Positions 16,338 through 24,908 of a stretch of 64,000 bases of DNA are shown piece after piece. The stretch's first letter is position 1. Each line of letters starts with the position of its first letter. The stretch is from Asaia bogorensis NBRC 16594 (GTDB lineage: Bacteria > Pseudomonadota > Alphaproteobacteria > Acetobacterales > Acetobacteraceae). The position numbers were made by a program, and so were the translations under genes. The stretch spans positions 1,670,001 to 1,734,000 of the forward strand of contig NZ_AP014690.1 in assembly GCF_001547995.1 (NCBI RefSeq), read 5' to 3'. The notes beneath the pieces are model-generated. The model ran no database searches. It saw nothing but the letters and a program-made list of their open reading frames with translations, and had not been told where the DNA came from.

Positions 16338-18851
16338 ATGTTTTCACGCACGGCCCTCTTGTTCGGCACAACCGCGCTCGTAGCGCTGACTATATCTGCT
16401 GCCAGCGCCAAATCGGCGGACACCCATCTCAACTCGGACACCGCGCAAGGAGAGGCTGCCGCTCAAAGCAGCCGCCCCAGTGGACGATCTGCCACCAGCG
16501 ATTCCTCCGCCCCTTCCATGCTTGGCGCAACCTCGCCAACCGACGAGCGCATTGAAGTTACCGGACATAATTATGGGGATGGTGTTACCCGTCGCGCCTT
16601 TGGCGGCGGTCTGATGACGCCTTCTGACAGCCCGAAATCAGTATCGGCCGTAACGCGCGACTTTATTGCCAAACAAAATCCCGCGTTGAACCCGATGCAG
16701 CTTATTGCCCTGCTTCCGGGCGCCAATGTGTCAGACACCGACCCGTTGGGCATGACGGGCGGCAACCTTTCCGTACGAGGCCTGACAGAATCCCAGATGG
16801 GCTTCACCCTTGAAGGGTTCCCGATCAACGATATCGGCAATTTTGCCGTCTATCCGCAGGAAATTGTTGATGCGGAAAATCTGAAAACCGTGCGCCTTGC
16901 TCAGGGCTCTGCCGACCTCGACAGCCCTCATATCAGTGCCTCGGGCGGTGTGGTCGACATGTACATGATCGACCCGAAGAACAAGATGGGCGGCATGGTC
17001 GATGTAACCTATGGCTCGTTCAATGCCACACGCGGCTTCCTGCGTTTTGATACTGGCAAGATCGGCAACACCAATCTGCGCTCCTACTTCTCCTACTCTC
17101 AGGGGCGTCAGGATCATTGGCGTGGCCCTGGCTGGGACAATAAGAAGCATGGCGAGATGAAGATCGTGAATGACTGGGGCGACGGAAACCGGGTCTCCCT
17201 GGCTGTGGTGGGCAATAACATCCAGAACAATGCCTATCCCAACGTCACCAAGGCGAGCTGGGACAAGTGGGGCACGGGCTTTACCAACCCGGTGGGTGGC
17301 AGCGGCCTCGGCCCGTCCGACCCGCCAAACACGGTTTATGAGGCCAATTACTACACCCCGGCGAAGGCTGGCTCATCCAATTACTATAAGACCCGCCCGA
17401 ACCCCTTCACCAATATCTACGCCTCCATGCCCTCGACCTTCCGTCTGAACGATCATCTTGTTCTGACCGAGACGCCCTATTTCTGGTACGGCTATGGTAA
17501 TGGTGGCGGCGCCCAATACACGGATATGTCGAAATTTGTTTATGGCAAACAGACATTGGCTAGCTCGGTCAATGGCGTCGGAAAGGGGATGCAGGTTCTC
17601 TATAATCCCTCGCTTACCGAAACCTATCGTCCGGGTGCCACCACCAAACTCACCCTGACCACTGGCATCAACCGCCTGATGATTGGCTACTGGTTTGAAT
17701 ATGCCAAGCAGCGTCAGACGGCTCCTTACAGCTTCGTCGACGCCGACGGTACACCGCTCAGCCAGTGGGGTGACGAAAACAACGTAGTGCTGAGCAACGG
17801 TGCCAAGGCACAGTATCGCAATACGCTGACGCAGACGCAGGTTCACACGCCGTTCATCGGTGATAGCTTGTCGCTGCTGCGCGGCAAACTCACGATTGAT
17901 GCGGGCCTGAAATACTCCATCGTCAAGCGCTCGGGGACGAATTACCTGCCGGATGTACGCAGCAAATACGTCACGACAGATTACAACCAGGCGCTCCCGA
18001 CAGCGGCAATCCGGTACAAGATCGACCGGCACAACCAGGTCTTTGTTTCGGTCTCCACCAATTTCCGCATGCCGCAGAATTACGCGCTTTACGATGCAGG
18101 GAGTTTCAATCAAAAGACGGGCCTGTATTCGACCCTGGCCAACCCGGACCAGAAAGCGGAAATCTCGATCTCCGAAGAAGCGGGCTGGCGCTATCAGGAT
18201 GACATCATTTCGTCCTCGATCACCTACTTCCATTACAACTTCACAAACCGCCTCTATACACAGTCCATCCAGGACCCCGCCTCAGGCGCGTTTTACTCGA
18301 CCAATATCAATGCGGGCGGCATGCATTCGGATGGCTTCGATGCGGAAATCGGCACGCGACCGATGCATAACATCCGCCCTTACCTGTCGGTTGAATATCT
18401 GCATGCCGTGACCGACAGCAATGTGCCTGCCGGTTCGGGAACAGGTGCCGATTACGTACGCAGCGCAGGCAAAAAGGCACCGCAGGCGCCGGCATGGCAG
18501 GTCGGGTTCGGGCTCGATTACGACGATGGCACCCGCTTTGCGAATTTCAATCTCAAATATGTCGGACGCCAATACGCGACATTCATGAATGATCAGAGCA
18601 TCCCGGGTTATGTCCGCATGAATATCGGCCTCGGCTACCGTCTGCCGAAAGTCAGCATCTTCAAAAGTCCGGTCCTGCGTCTCAACCTGCAGAACATCAG
18701 CGACAACCGTTACCTGAACTGGATCCAGTCGCCTCAGGCCAACGCCAACCCGACCACGGGTGTCTTTGGCAAGACGATTGCGGGGTCGACGCCGACTTAC
18801 AAGATCGCTTCGCCTTTCGCCGCACTGGCAACGCTATCCAGCGAATTCTGA
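16338..18851 (+). CDS. TonB-dependent outer-membrane receptor
   Basis: 837-residue receptor. The ATG at 16338 is preceded by GGAAG at nine bases and starts a signal peptide (hydrophobic residues 7-23, cleavage after ASA). About 55 low-complexity residues follow, then the plug domain (ERIEVTGHNYG...NLSVRGL...GFTLEGFPIND), and a large beta-barrel ending in a terminal phenylalanine. It lacks a recognisable STN signalling domain, so it probably does not regulate its own transcription through an anti-sigma factor. The substrate (siderophore, cobalamin or carbohydrate) cannot be read; cobalamin would fit the EutBC requirement nearby, but that is speculation. Confidence 0.93.
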   Translation: MFSRTALLFGTTALVALTISAASAKSADTHLNSDTAQGEAAAQSSRPSGRSATSDSSAPSMLGATSPTDERIEVTGHNYGDGVTRRAFGGGLMTPSDSPKSVSAVTRDFIAKQNPALNPMQLIALLPGANVSDTDPLGMTGGNLSVRGLTESQMGFTLEGFPINDIGNFAVYPQEIVDAENLKTVRLAQGSADLDSPHISASGGVVDMYMIDPKNKMGGMVDVTYGSFNATRGFLRFDTGKIGNTNLRSYFSYSQGRQDHWRGPGWDNKKHGEMKIVNDWGDGNRVSLAVVGNNIQNNAYPNVTKASWDKWGTGFTNPVGGSGLGPSDPPNTVYEANYYTPAKAGSSNYYKTRPNPFTNIYASMPSTFRLNDHLVLTETPYFWYGYGNGGGAQYTDMSKFVYGKQTLASSVNGVGKGMQVLYNPSLTETYRPGATTKLTLTTGINRLMIGYWFEYAKQRQTAPYSFVDADGTPLSQWGDENNVVLSNGAKAQYRNTLTQTQVHTPFIGDSLSLLRGKLTIDAGLKYSIVKRSGTNYLPDVRSKYVTTDYNQALPTAAIRYKIDRHNQVFVSVSTNFRMPQNYALYDAGSFNQKTGLYSTLANPDQKAEISISEEAGWRYQDDIISSSITYFHYNFTNRLYTQSIQDPASGAFYSTNINAGGMHSDGFDAEIGTRPMHNIRPYLSVEYLHAVTDSNVPAGSGTGADYVRSAGKKAPQAPAWQVGFGLDYDDGTRFANFNLKYVGRQYATFMNDQSIPGYVRMNIGLGYRLPKVSIFKSPVLRLNLQNISDNRYLNWIQSPQANANPTTGVFGKTIAGSTPTYKIASPFAALATLSSEF

Positions 18852-18860
18852 AACCATCAT

Positions 18861-18885
18861 GCGGCGTGCTTTTTGGGCACGCCGC
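18861..18885 (+). terminator. Terminator hairpin after the TonB receptor
   Basis: GCGGCGTGC (18861-18869) pairs with GCACGCCGC (18877-18885), a perfect 9-bp stem with a 7-base T/G loop, nine bases after the receptor stop. No T-tract follows. Confidence 0.6.
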
Positions 18886-19273
18886 CCCGTGTATTATATC
18901 ACTACGCATGACGTAGCAGGATCGCTTGAGAGGCAGACGGCTTCTCTAAAGTAGATTTTTTCAGATATTTATGCTATCTGAACTCAATACTGCCAGTATC
19001 TGGAGACCCAGAATCTGACCAGCACAGCTCATCACTGACGAGCATCGGGCCTAGACCCGAAATATATTCCAATTACTTTCATCGCTTCTCTGTCGCGCTA
19101 TCCGCAAACGCGCGCGAGATGCCCTTTCCCGCGTGGATGCACCTATAAGGCCGCGGCAACCGGGATGAACCCGCAACAAGCCTGATCATGCCCCAAATCA
19201 CCAGGTGTCGAGCCGTACGAGGCTCTGCGCCGGCATGATCGATGTTTCGTATAATTCCTCCAGGAGTACATTC
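18886..19273. other. Intergenic region at the host/phage-remnant border
   Basis: 388 bases with no gene I can support. One perfect inverted repeat, TTCAGATA-N7-TATCTGAA (18960-18982), could be a protein-binding site. AGGAG at 19262-19266 serves the next gene. Confidence 0.45.
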
Positions 19274-19792
19274 ATGACGTGGCGTCCTAGCGCCAATATC
19301 CTGCGTCCCGTCAGGGAGCCTGCAGGTCAGGGCTGCTATCCAAAATCTCACCCGGAACTCGTCTGGCCACCCTCGGCCCTCAATGGCGGGGGAGACTACA
19401 GTATTGATTTCGATGCTCTTCTGGCCCCGGGAGAGTTCATCTCTTCCTTCCGCTTCGATGCCGGAGCCTCGGCGCAACAGGCCTGGACAAGCCTGTTCGG
19501 AACGATCGCGACGGCCTGGCTGCAATGGACCGAGCCGGGCCTGCAAACTGTGACGGTATGCGCCCTGACCAGCCTTGGTGCGAGCCTGCAGGTGGAGGCC
19601 AAGATATGCATCGGCACCCGCCCCTCTCTTTTCCCGGCGAGTGCGCCTCCGTCCCCCGGCGCACAGCTCCCTGTCGTGACCGATAACACGATGGATGCCT
19701 GGCTGAGGGCTCTCCCTACCGAGCCCGATACTGATGCGGGAGGCTGGTTCAACAACGCAGGTATCCCCACACGCATAGGAGACCCGGCATGA
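19274..19792 (+). CDS. Phage fibre-tail adaptor-like protein
   Basis: 172 residues. The start MTWRPSANILRPVREP, the alternating beta pattern and the length resemble the 'phage fiber-tail adaptor' proteins of Acetobacteraceae prophages, which join tail fibre and baseplate. AGGAG seven bases upstream fixes the ATG at 19274. Its stop overlaps the following fibre-like gene by four bases. No other morphogenesis gene is present on this side of the att site, so this belongs to a reduced phage remnant. The identification rests on resemblance and neighbours. Confidence 0.5.
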   Translation: MTWRPSANILRPVREPAGQGCYPKSHPELVWPPSALNGGGDYSIDFDALLAPGEFISSFRFDAGASAQQAWTSLFGTIATAWLQWTEPGLQTVTVCALTSLGASLQVEAKICIGTRPSLFPASAPPSPGAQLPVVTDNTMDAWLRALPTEPDTDAGGWFNNAGIPTRIGDPA

Positions 19793-20715
19793 CCCGCAAG
19801 ATCAATGAAACCGCGCGCGTCGCTCTTGCCCTAAGCGTCGCATTCTGGGGCGAAGCATGTCTTGCGGCACCTCCATTCATCGCGCCGAATGGCCTGTCCC
19901 CCGACACCGCCATTGGCACGGAACGCCTAGCTGATGGCACACCCGCCGTGACGCTCAGAACGATGAACAATACGATTGCCCAGAATCAGAAGGCTCTAGA
20001 CAATCTGGCTCTACAATCTGTCAGCAAGACCGATCTGGGCGTGGCACTCTCGCCCTATCTCACTGTGTCGCAGGCCGCCTCTCGTTATGCATCGTCTTCC
20101 GCCATCGCTGAGGCGGTGAAGACCGAGAGCGACCGGGCAAGCGTCGCTGAACAGGCTTTGGGCAATCGCATTGCGGACATGCAGGCGAAATCTGTCAGCG
20201 CCGAGAGCCTGTTCGGCATCCTGTCTGGATATCTGATGACGAAAGACGCTGACTCACGCTACGCGACGGCGACCGCGCTATCCTCAGCTGTCGCGGGTGA
20301 ACAGGCACGTGCAACCCAGGTTGAAAACAGCCAAGCCGATCAGATCACCGCGCTTCAAGGGTCAAGCGTGAGCAAGGCGAGCCTCTCGAACACCTTGAGC
20401 GCTTATCTCACGACCGATTCCGCCTCGCACAGCTACGCAACGCCTACTTCTGTCTCAGCTGCGGTCGCCCCAAAACTCGATAAGGACGAAGCGGCCCGCA
20501 CCTATCTCCCCGTTATTGGGGGGAGTGTCAGCGGCGCCATCAAGGGCGGCTATTATCTCCCAACATGCTACACACAGGCCGAACTTCGAGCACTCCCTAC
20601 CCCTTCGGGCATGGCGCTGGCCTGCTACTGGGATGCCAACAATCAGAACAAGGGTAATCTCGCCGTATATGCTCTGGGAGCTTGGCGATGGGTTGGGTTG
20701 GGGTCTCCAATCTGA
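19789..20715 (+). CDS. Repeat-containing tail-fibre-like protein with signal-like N-terminus
   Basis: 308 residues. Residues 1-28 read as a signal peptide (basic start, hydrophobic VALALSVAFW, CLAAP). Three repeats start at residues 77, 135 and 193, a spacing of exactly 58, each beginning with SVS and containing a YL...YA pattern. Coiled-coil-like stretches link them, as in trimeric fibre shafts. The last 60 residues form a Gly/aromatic-rich tip. Overlap with the adaptor gene supports a phage fibre origin; the signal sequence is odd for one. Confidence 0.55.
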   Translation: MTRKINETARVALALSVAFWGEACLAAPPFIAPNGLSPDTAIGTERLADGTPAVTLRTMNNTIAQNQKALDNLALQSVSKTDLGVALSPYLTVSQAASRYASSSAIAEAVKTESDRASVAEQALGNRIADMQAKSVSAESLFGILSGYLMTKDADSRYATATALSSAVAGEQARATQVENSQADQITALQGSSVSKASLSNTLSAYLTTDSASHSYATPTSVSAAVAPKLDKDEAARTYLPVIGGSVSGAIKGGYYLPTCYTQAELRALPTPSGMALACYWDANNQNKGNLAVYALGAWRWVGLGSPI

Positions 20716-20869
20716 TTACGATGGCCGCAAACCGGCTGGTTGAGCCTTTCAGTCACAGCGCGTCCGTTCCGTCGCTTCCCGGCTCTCAAATCGTACGCCT
20801 CTCATTCGCGTCAACACAAGCTGAGCCTTGCGGAACGAGCAGCCTGCCTTCAACAATGGATACTCCCTC

Positions 20870-21139
20870 ATGAATGAGGCCTATCAACCCCAACCATGGT
20901 GGGCCGCCGTCGTTGGGGGGATTCTTTTTACAATAAGATGGCTTATCGGGTTTGGGGCCTCCAATGCTCGCAGCACCATCGCTTCTCAACGCGAAGATCT
21001 TGCTCGCCTGAACGCCCGCGTGGACAAGCTCGAACAACGCGAAGAAGAAAACCTCCACCTGATTGAAGAACTGCGTCAGCAGAACGCTCTGCTGCGCGAC
21101 CTGCTCTGGCGCTCGGGTATCGCTGTGCCGCAGGCCTGA
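20870..21139 (+). CDS. Small membrane protein with coiled coil (lysis-cassette position)
   Basis: 89 residues. One transmembrane segment (WWAAVVGGILFTIRWLIGFG, residues 9-28) is followed by a heptad-rich helix (DLARLNARVDKLEQREEEN and onward). The size and position between fibre and spanin-like genes suggest a role in lysis or a holin-like accessory, but there is no diagnostic motif. The ATG at 20870 is preferred to a TTG at 20828, although its ribosome-binding site is weak. Confidence 0.5.
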   Translation: MNEAYQPQPWWAAVVGGILFTIRWLIGFGASNARSTIASQREDLARLNARVDKLEQREEENLHLIEELRQQNALLRDLLWRSGIAVPQA

Positions 21140-21145
21140 AACTGA

Positions 21146-21358
21146 TGGATCGTCGCAGCCATTGTTGGCGAGGCCTGTGACCTGATCTGGTACGCCAACC
21201 GGGCGGGGAAGTACGCGGCGTCTCTCACCACATCCGAGACCGCAAAAACCTCTGCCGTTGCGACAACGCTCAGTGCGCAATCAATGGCGCAGGCTCAGGC
21301 CGACAAGCCAGCGACGGAATATGCCGTGTTGCAGGGGCTTGTAGATGGCACGGCATGA
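21146..21358 (+). pseudogene. Decayed inner-spanin-like (Rz-like) reading frame
   Basis: This frame is open from the TGA at 21143-21145 to the TGA at 21356-21358 and encodes a plausible short membrane-anchor plus Ala/Gln/Thr-rich helix (starting WIVAAIVGEACDLIW). It has no in-frame start: the only nearby ATG (21145) is one base out of phase. A single-base indel therefore seems to have removed the start. The overlap with the next lipoprotein frame is the usual Rz/Rz1 arrangement. Confidence 0.45.
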
Positions 21359-21560
21359 GGTGGATCGCTCTTGGGCCCTGCTCGGGCTCTCCGCCTGCTC
21401 GTCTGTGCAGTACGTGCCCCGCCCTGCCCTTTTCACCTACAGCAAGACTGATCAGGCTGCGCTTGTTGCTGAGATTGAGGGCGACCCGAAGCCGAAAACG
21501 ATGCGCTGGATCGGCGACTATATCGGGCTGCGGGACCAGGTGCGGGTTTGTCAGCGCTGA
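21355..21560 (+). pseudogene. Frameshifted outer-spanin-like lipoprotein (Rz1-like)
   Basis: An ATG at 21355 overlaps the previous stop (ATGA) and begins MRWIALG, but the lipobox LLGLSAC and the rest of the protein are read in the other frame (ending at 21560). Joining the two frames around 21370-21376 gives a normal short lipoprotein signal. I infer a small indel there. The ORF starting at ATG 21345 includes the lipobox but has a poor signal sequence. Confidence 0.45.
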
Positions 21561-22909
21561 CTGCGGGTATGCGCACTTCCGGCCCGCATGTTATATATGT
21601 AGTCGAGGACAGAAGGCATAGCAGCTACGCCCCCAATATTCATTTTGATAGTTTTGTCATAGTCATCATTATAAAGGAAGAAAGCGACCGAATCAATGCG
21701 ATAGTTTTCGCTATGTTTCAAGAACTGAGAAGCGCGTTGTACCTCTTCCATGACTCTCTTTTCGATCAGCTTTTCGGGTTGCCCCTGCTCTCGGTTCTGG
21801 TGTGAGTCGAATTCCATTACCCCGTTGTTACTGGACTCCGATATCAGCATAGTGCGAGCTGAGGGAGCAACCGAAGATATTTGCGCGTTTAGCATAGTCA
21901 TAAGCGTTCCAACGCGGCACCGATAGAGATCATCGAGCAGTCTCTGATCGTTATCGAGGTCTTTTTTCGTTACGTTTATAGGGCCGTCACGGAAGAAAGA
22001 TAATTTCCTCCTTAAGTCGGACATCTTCATACCGGAGAATACTCGACAATTGTCGATGATGTTCTTCTGCACGAAAAAATCTAAGATATCCTCATATGAT
22101 GAATCTAACAGGAAAGTGGATAGATAACTGTCAAACGTATATATATCGAAACCTTTAGGTATACCTCCCTCAATATAACTGTTTCCGGACTGATCGTATG
22201 TGGTTAAACGCACTCTCTCCAAATTTCTTCTATTCTCATCATTAAGAGATTTTGCATATGCATCAATATTCTTTGTGTATTCAGAAAATGATTTACTCAT
22301 AATATGAGCAAATTGTCGATCGAACATACCGTTAGAAAAATTTATTCCTACTTTAATATTTGTCAAATCTGCATCCGATAGGATCTTTTTGATTAGTAAT
22401 GCGTTTTTTTCAAGGTCTTCTTTTTTTATGCCATTTAAATAAGGCTCATCCGCCAGAAATATAGCATATATGCAATCTTTATACTTCTTCATAACGTCTT
22501 TTATAGACGATAGTTTTTCGTTTATCTCGGGAGAAAACGAACGAAGTTTAGTTGGCGTTGCTGGCGAAAATCCCTTCTGCACACTCTTGCCACTTTGGGG
22601 ATCACTATAATGAGTGGATATTTCGTTTCTCGGCTTTTGCACAGCGATGAATGGACCGAGATCTAGGTAAACCTTAAGATTTTCCTGACGGATACGAGCA
22701 AGCTTAGCATCGAGATCGGCTGGACTATAGACGTTTACGATGACGAAATCAATCTTGTTTGCGTAACCTGAGTCGACTCCAGATGGCGAGAAAAAACCGA
22801 TTTTTGGCGTGTTTGTAGCTGCGCGAAGCGGTGCCGCATTGCTTAGAGCTATAAGTATGCCTGAGGCGGCTAGAACCTTGATGCGTGAACAAATCATGCG
22901 TGAATCCAA
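21551..22909 (-). CDS. Secreted protein of unknown function, AT-rich cargo gene
   Basis: 452 residues with a signal peptide (hydrophobic residues 11-28, cleavage around LRA-A). The mature part begins PKIGFFSPSGVDSG and alternates strands and helices with DFVIVNVYS, YAIFLADEPYLNG and FDIYTFDSY, which recalls TIM-barrel glycosidase-like proteins; the ADEP segment could hold an acid residue. I do not recognise a family. Base composition is much richer in A/T than in neighbouring genes, indicating transfer. It lies between phage lysis remnants and the att site, the usual place for lysogenic-conversion cargo. Confidence 0.7.
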   Translation of the reverse strand: MDSRMICSRIKVLAASGILIALSNAAPLRAATNTPKIGFFSPSGVDSGYANKIDFVIVNVYSPADLDAKLARIRQENLKVYLDLGPFIAVQKPRNEISTHYSDPQSGKSVQKGFSPATPTKLRSFSPEINEKLSSIKDVMKKYKDCIYAIFLADEPYLNGIKKEDLEKNALLIKKILSDADLTNIKVGINFSNGMFDRQFAHIMSKSFSEYTKNIDAYAKSLNDENRRNLERVRLTTYDQSGNSYIEGGIPKGFDIYTFDSYLSTFLLDSSYEDILDFFVQKNIIDNCRVFSGMKMSDLRRKLSFFRDGPINVTKKDLDNDQRLLDDLYRCRVGTLMTMLNAQISSVAPSARTMLISESSNNGVMEFDSHQNREQGQPEKLIEKRVMEEVQRASQFLKHSENYRIDSVAFFLYNDDYDKTIKMNIGGVAAMPSVLDYIYNMRAGSAHTRSQR

Positions 22910-23026
22910 ATAAAAAGGCGCTGCGTTCTAGTGTCGCAGTGGTTGCGCTAGGTTATCTCGGTCGCGATCGTCCGAACTCTCTTTGCTAGGATAATAGCAG
23001 AGGAATATGTCTGCAACGTATTGTGA

Positions 23027-23230
23027 TTCTATGCTCGCGAGGGCCAGCACCTCGACAAGTCCATCGGTCGCATCACGGCCCATTATCGCCGGGTCGACCG
23101 AGCGCTTAAGCAGGGGCCGGGCTTAATACCAACTGTCGCTGACGGACGTATAGCGACAGTTGGGGCCTTCCCACCGATTAACCGTCTAACACGCTTGCTC
23201 TGGGCTGGCGAGCCGCATGATCCCGCTTAG
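23027..23230 (+). pseudogene. Start-less reading frame, probable gene remnant
   Basis: 67 codons are open between the TGA at 23024 and the TAG at 23228. The product (containing HLDKSIGRITAHYRRVDRAL) has natural-looking composition but no start codon or ribosome-binding site, so it is likely the 3' end of a deleted gene. I do not recognise the family. Confidence 0.3.
23129..23163 (+). terminator. Perfect 12-bp hairpin
   Basis: CCAACTGTCGCT (23129-23140) and AGCGACAGTTGG (23152-23163) are exact inverse complements with an 11-base loop. No T-tract follows. It may be a terminator or a relic of a mobile element end. Confidence 0.4.
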
Positions 23231-23472
23231 GGAGGGCCCTCTCCCGCGTGTCCATCCACGCCGCCGCAGCCCTCGCAGAATCGCACGATCTGGCGGGTCA
23301 GTACAAGGGGAAACGACTCGCGCCCTATGAGAACAAGACACGAACAAACTGCACGGATTTTGCACGGATTGGGCCGGGCGACTCTAGACCGCAGTAGACC
23401 GAGATAGATCGAGAAGATGCGTGGGTTAGACCCTGCAATCTTCAAAAAACGGCAGTTTTCTGCGGGTGAGGA

Positions 23473-23521
23473 TGGTGGGTGCGACAGGGATTGAACCTGT
23501 GACCCCTGCCGTGTGAAGGCA
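23473..23521 (-). other. attL core: 3' half of tRNA-Val(CAC)
   Basis: On the minus strand this is the 3' part of a tRNA: anticodon stem TTGCC/GGCAG around the loop TTCACAC (anticodon CAC), T-arm CCTGT-TTCAATC... closed by ACAGG on the plus strand, acceptor strand CGCACCC, discriminator A and encoded CCA (23475-23473). The D-arm and 5' acceptor half are absent. It is therefore a duplicated attachment core rather than a working tRNA. The integrase gene begins 36 bases away. The intact tRNA should lie at the far end of the prophage, to the right. Confidence 0.85.
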
Positions 23522-23556
23522 AAGTGACAGCGCGATAAGCGTCTGTTTTATATGTG

Positions 23557-24711
23557 TTATTTTCCACCATCCAACATAGTGGCCCCGATCTGGCACGAAT
23601 AGACGATATCTGGCCAGTCAGTCGTGCCAAGCCAGCGAATCACCGCCTCCCTGTGATGGTCCGGCATCTTCTTGGCATAGCGCGTGACCATTGTGATCGT
23701 CTGCCACCCGCCATCCTCTTTCAGCTTCAACAGATCTTTGTGCACGCAATAATGCCACGTTGCCCATGTGTGACGCAGGCAATGCGGGGTGAGGCTCGGC
23801 ACAAAAACCCGCCGCTCCTTTGTCTCCCCCTTGGGTGTCCAGACTCGTTCGCGGCCCGGCAAGCCCGCACGCTTGCAGGCATATGCCCAGGCGTTCTTTA
23901 TCTGGCCCCCGCCGTTCCGCCCGGTGTCATAATAGGCGTCTCCCATCACAAGCCCCTGAGCCCCTCGCGATGATCGCACAGGGCGGAATACGCGCCCCGA
24001 TCTGTGTGGAAGGCCCGCAAGCGCCAGCACGACAACGGGTGGCAAGTCTATGTGCCGCTCAGTGCCCTGCTTCTGCCAGACGACCGCGCGTGCGGCTGGC
24101 AAATCAACATCAGACCATTCAAGATCCAGAGCCTCGGACATGCGGGCACCAGTGCCGATCAGAAAGACCAGTAACGGCCGGACATGCGGCGCTGCCTCAT
24201 TCACCAGATCGACCGCTTCATCTGGCCGGATGAAAAGCATTTTCGTCTGCGGAACCCGTGGCATCTGAAACGCAGGCTTGTCGCACCAGCCACGCACGGC
24301 TGCGAATTCTAGAATAGCCCGCAGCGGCGTCAGAACGCCACGGGTCTTGGTGGCTGGGGAAGCATTCGCCCCGTCACGCAGGATGGTCTTGCACGCCTCG
24401 TCAGCATCACCTTGCCCAATCGAGGTCAGCTTCCGTTTGCCGAAGTGCCTCAGGAGCCTCTCAACATGGTTCAGCGTCGTCTCGCTGCGCTGCTCGGCCT
24501 CAAGATAGGCCGTGACAGCCGCTGCGAAGGTTACGACCGCACGCTTGCCATAGACGCTCTCGGCCCAGAGTTCCGCCTCCCGCTTTGCCCGGTAAGCCTC
24601 TGCCTGCTTCGGGTCAGTCGTTCCAGTGCTTTCGTATAGGCTTTGTCCTCGGACGGTTCCGCGTATGTAGAGGTCTTGCCTTCCTTTTCGCGCGACGATC
24701 TTGAGGGACAT
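23557..24711 (-). CDS. int: Prophage tyrosine integrase
   Basis: 384-residue site-specific tyrosine recombinase that inserts and excises the prophage at the adjacent tRNA-Val core. Catalytic residues are visible: Arg190 (GTGARMSEAL), His310 and Arg313 (HCLRH), Trp336 and nucleophile Tyr345 (TRYAKKM). The N-terminal 60 residues form an arm-binding region and residues 60-140 a SAM-like core-binding domain. It is the last gene of the minus-strand early operon. The xis-like gene overlaps its 5' end by 180 bases in another frame, which may set the integrase/excisionase ratio. Confidence 0.95.
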   Translation of the reverse strand: MSLKIVARKGRQDLYIRGTVRGQSLYESTGTTDPKQAEAYRAKREAELWAESVYGKRAVVTFAAAVTAYLEAEQRSETTLNHVERLLRHFGKRKLTSIGQGDADEACKTILRDGANASPATKTRGVLTPLRAILEFAAVRGWCDKPAFQMPRVPQTKMLFIRPDEAVDLVNEAAPHVRPLLVFLIGTGARMSEALDLEWSDVDLPAARAVVWQKQGTERHIDLPPVVVLALAGLPHRSGRVFRPVRSSRGAQGLVMGDAYYDTGRNGGGQIKNAWAYACKRAGLPGRERVWTPKGETKERRVFVPSLTPHCLRHTWATWHYCVHKDLLKLKEDGGWQTITMVTRYAKKMPDHHREAVIRWLGTTDWPDIVYSCQIGATMLDGGK

Positions 24712-24908
24712 TCCAGGCTTTCGATCAGGGTCTTGATATCTTCGGGGCTGAACTTGATCCGTGGCCCGACGCGACGGTGTGTTGGCTTCCCATCATGCTC
24801 GGGCACATCACGCAGATGGTGCAGCAGCTTTGTTCGTCCGACGATCCCACGAAGGTCGGTTGCCAAAACATCGAGCATGGGGCGCAGCCGAGGCATTCCC
24901 TCACCCAT
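24531..24908 (-). CDS. Small basic excisionase-like protein
   Basis: 125 residues. AAGGAG eight bases before the ATG at 24908 fixes the start. The middle (KPTHRRVGPRIKFSPEDIKTLIESLECP) resembles the winged-helix/MerR-like excisionases of alphaproteobacterial phages, in which 'RVGPRIKFTPADI' is a common phrase. The gene overlaps the HTH gene by eight bases upstream and runs 181 bases into int in a different frame. Excisionase or directionality factor is the likely role from motif and position. Confidence 0.55.
   Translation of the reverse strand: MGEGMPRLRPMLDVLATDLRGIVGRTKLLHHLRDVPEHDGKPTHRRVGPRIKFSPEDIKTLIESLECPSRSSREKEGKTSTYAEPSEDKAYTKALERLTRSRQRLTGQSGRRNSGPRASMASVRS

Larger units (their letters stand above)
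22910..23472. other. Region between cargo gene and att site
   Basis: 563 bases without an intact gene. It contains the degraded frame at 23027-23230, a perfect hairpin at 23129-23163, two copies of GCACGGATT (23351-23359 and 23362-23370) and three 10-bp direct repeats related to TAGACCGAGA (23385-23414). These repeats lie 60-120 bp from the tRNA core and could be integrase arm-type sites. Confidence 0.5.

Noticed and set aside
23473-23521. Functional tRNA-Val gene
   Set aside because: Only the part from the anticodon stem to CCA is present; no D-arm or 5' acceptor strand can be found next to it.
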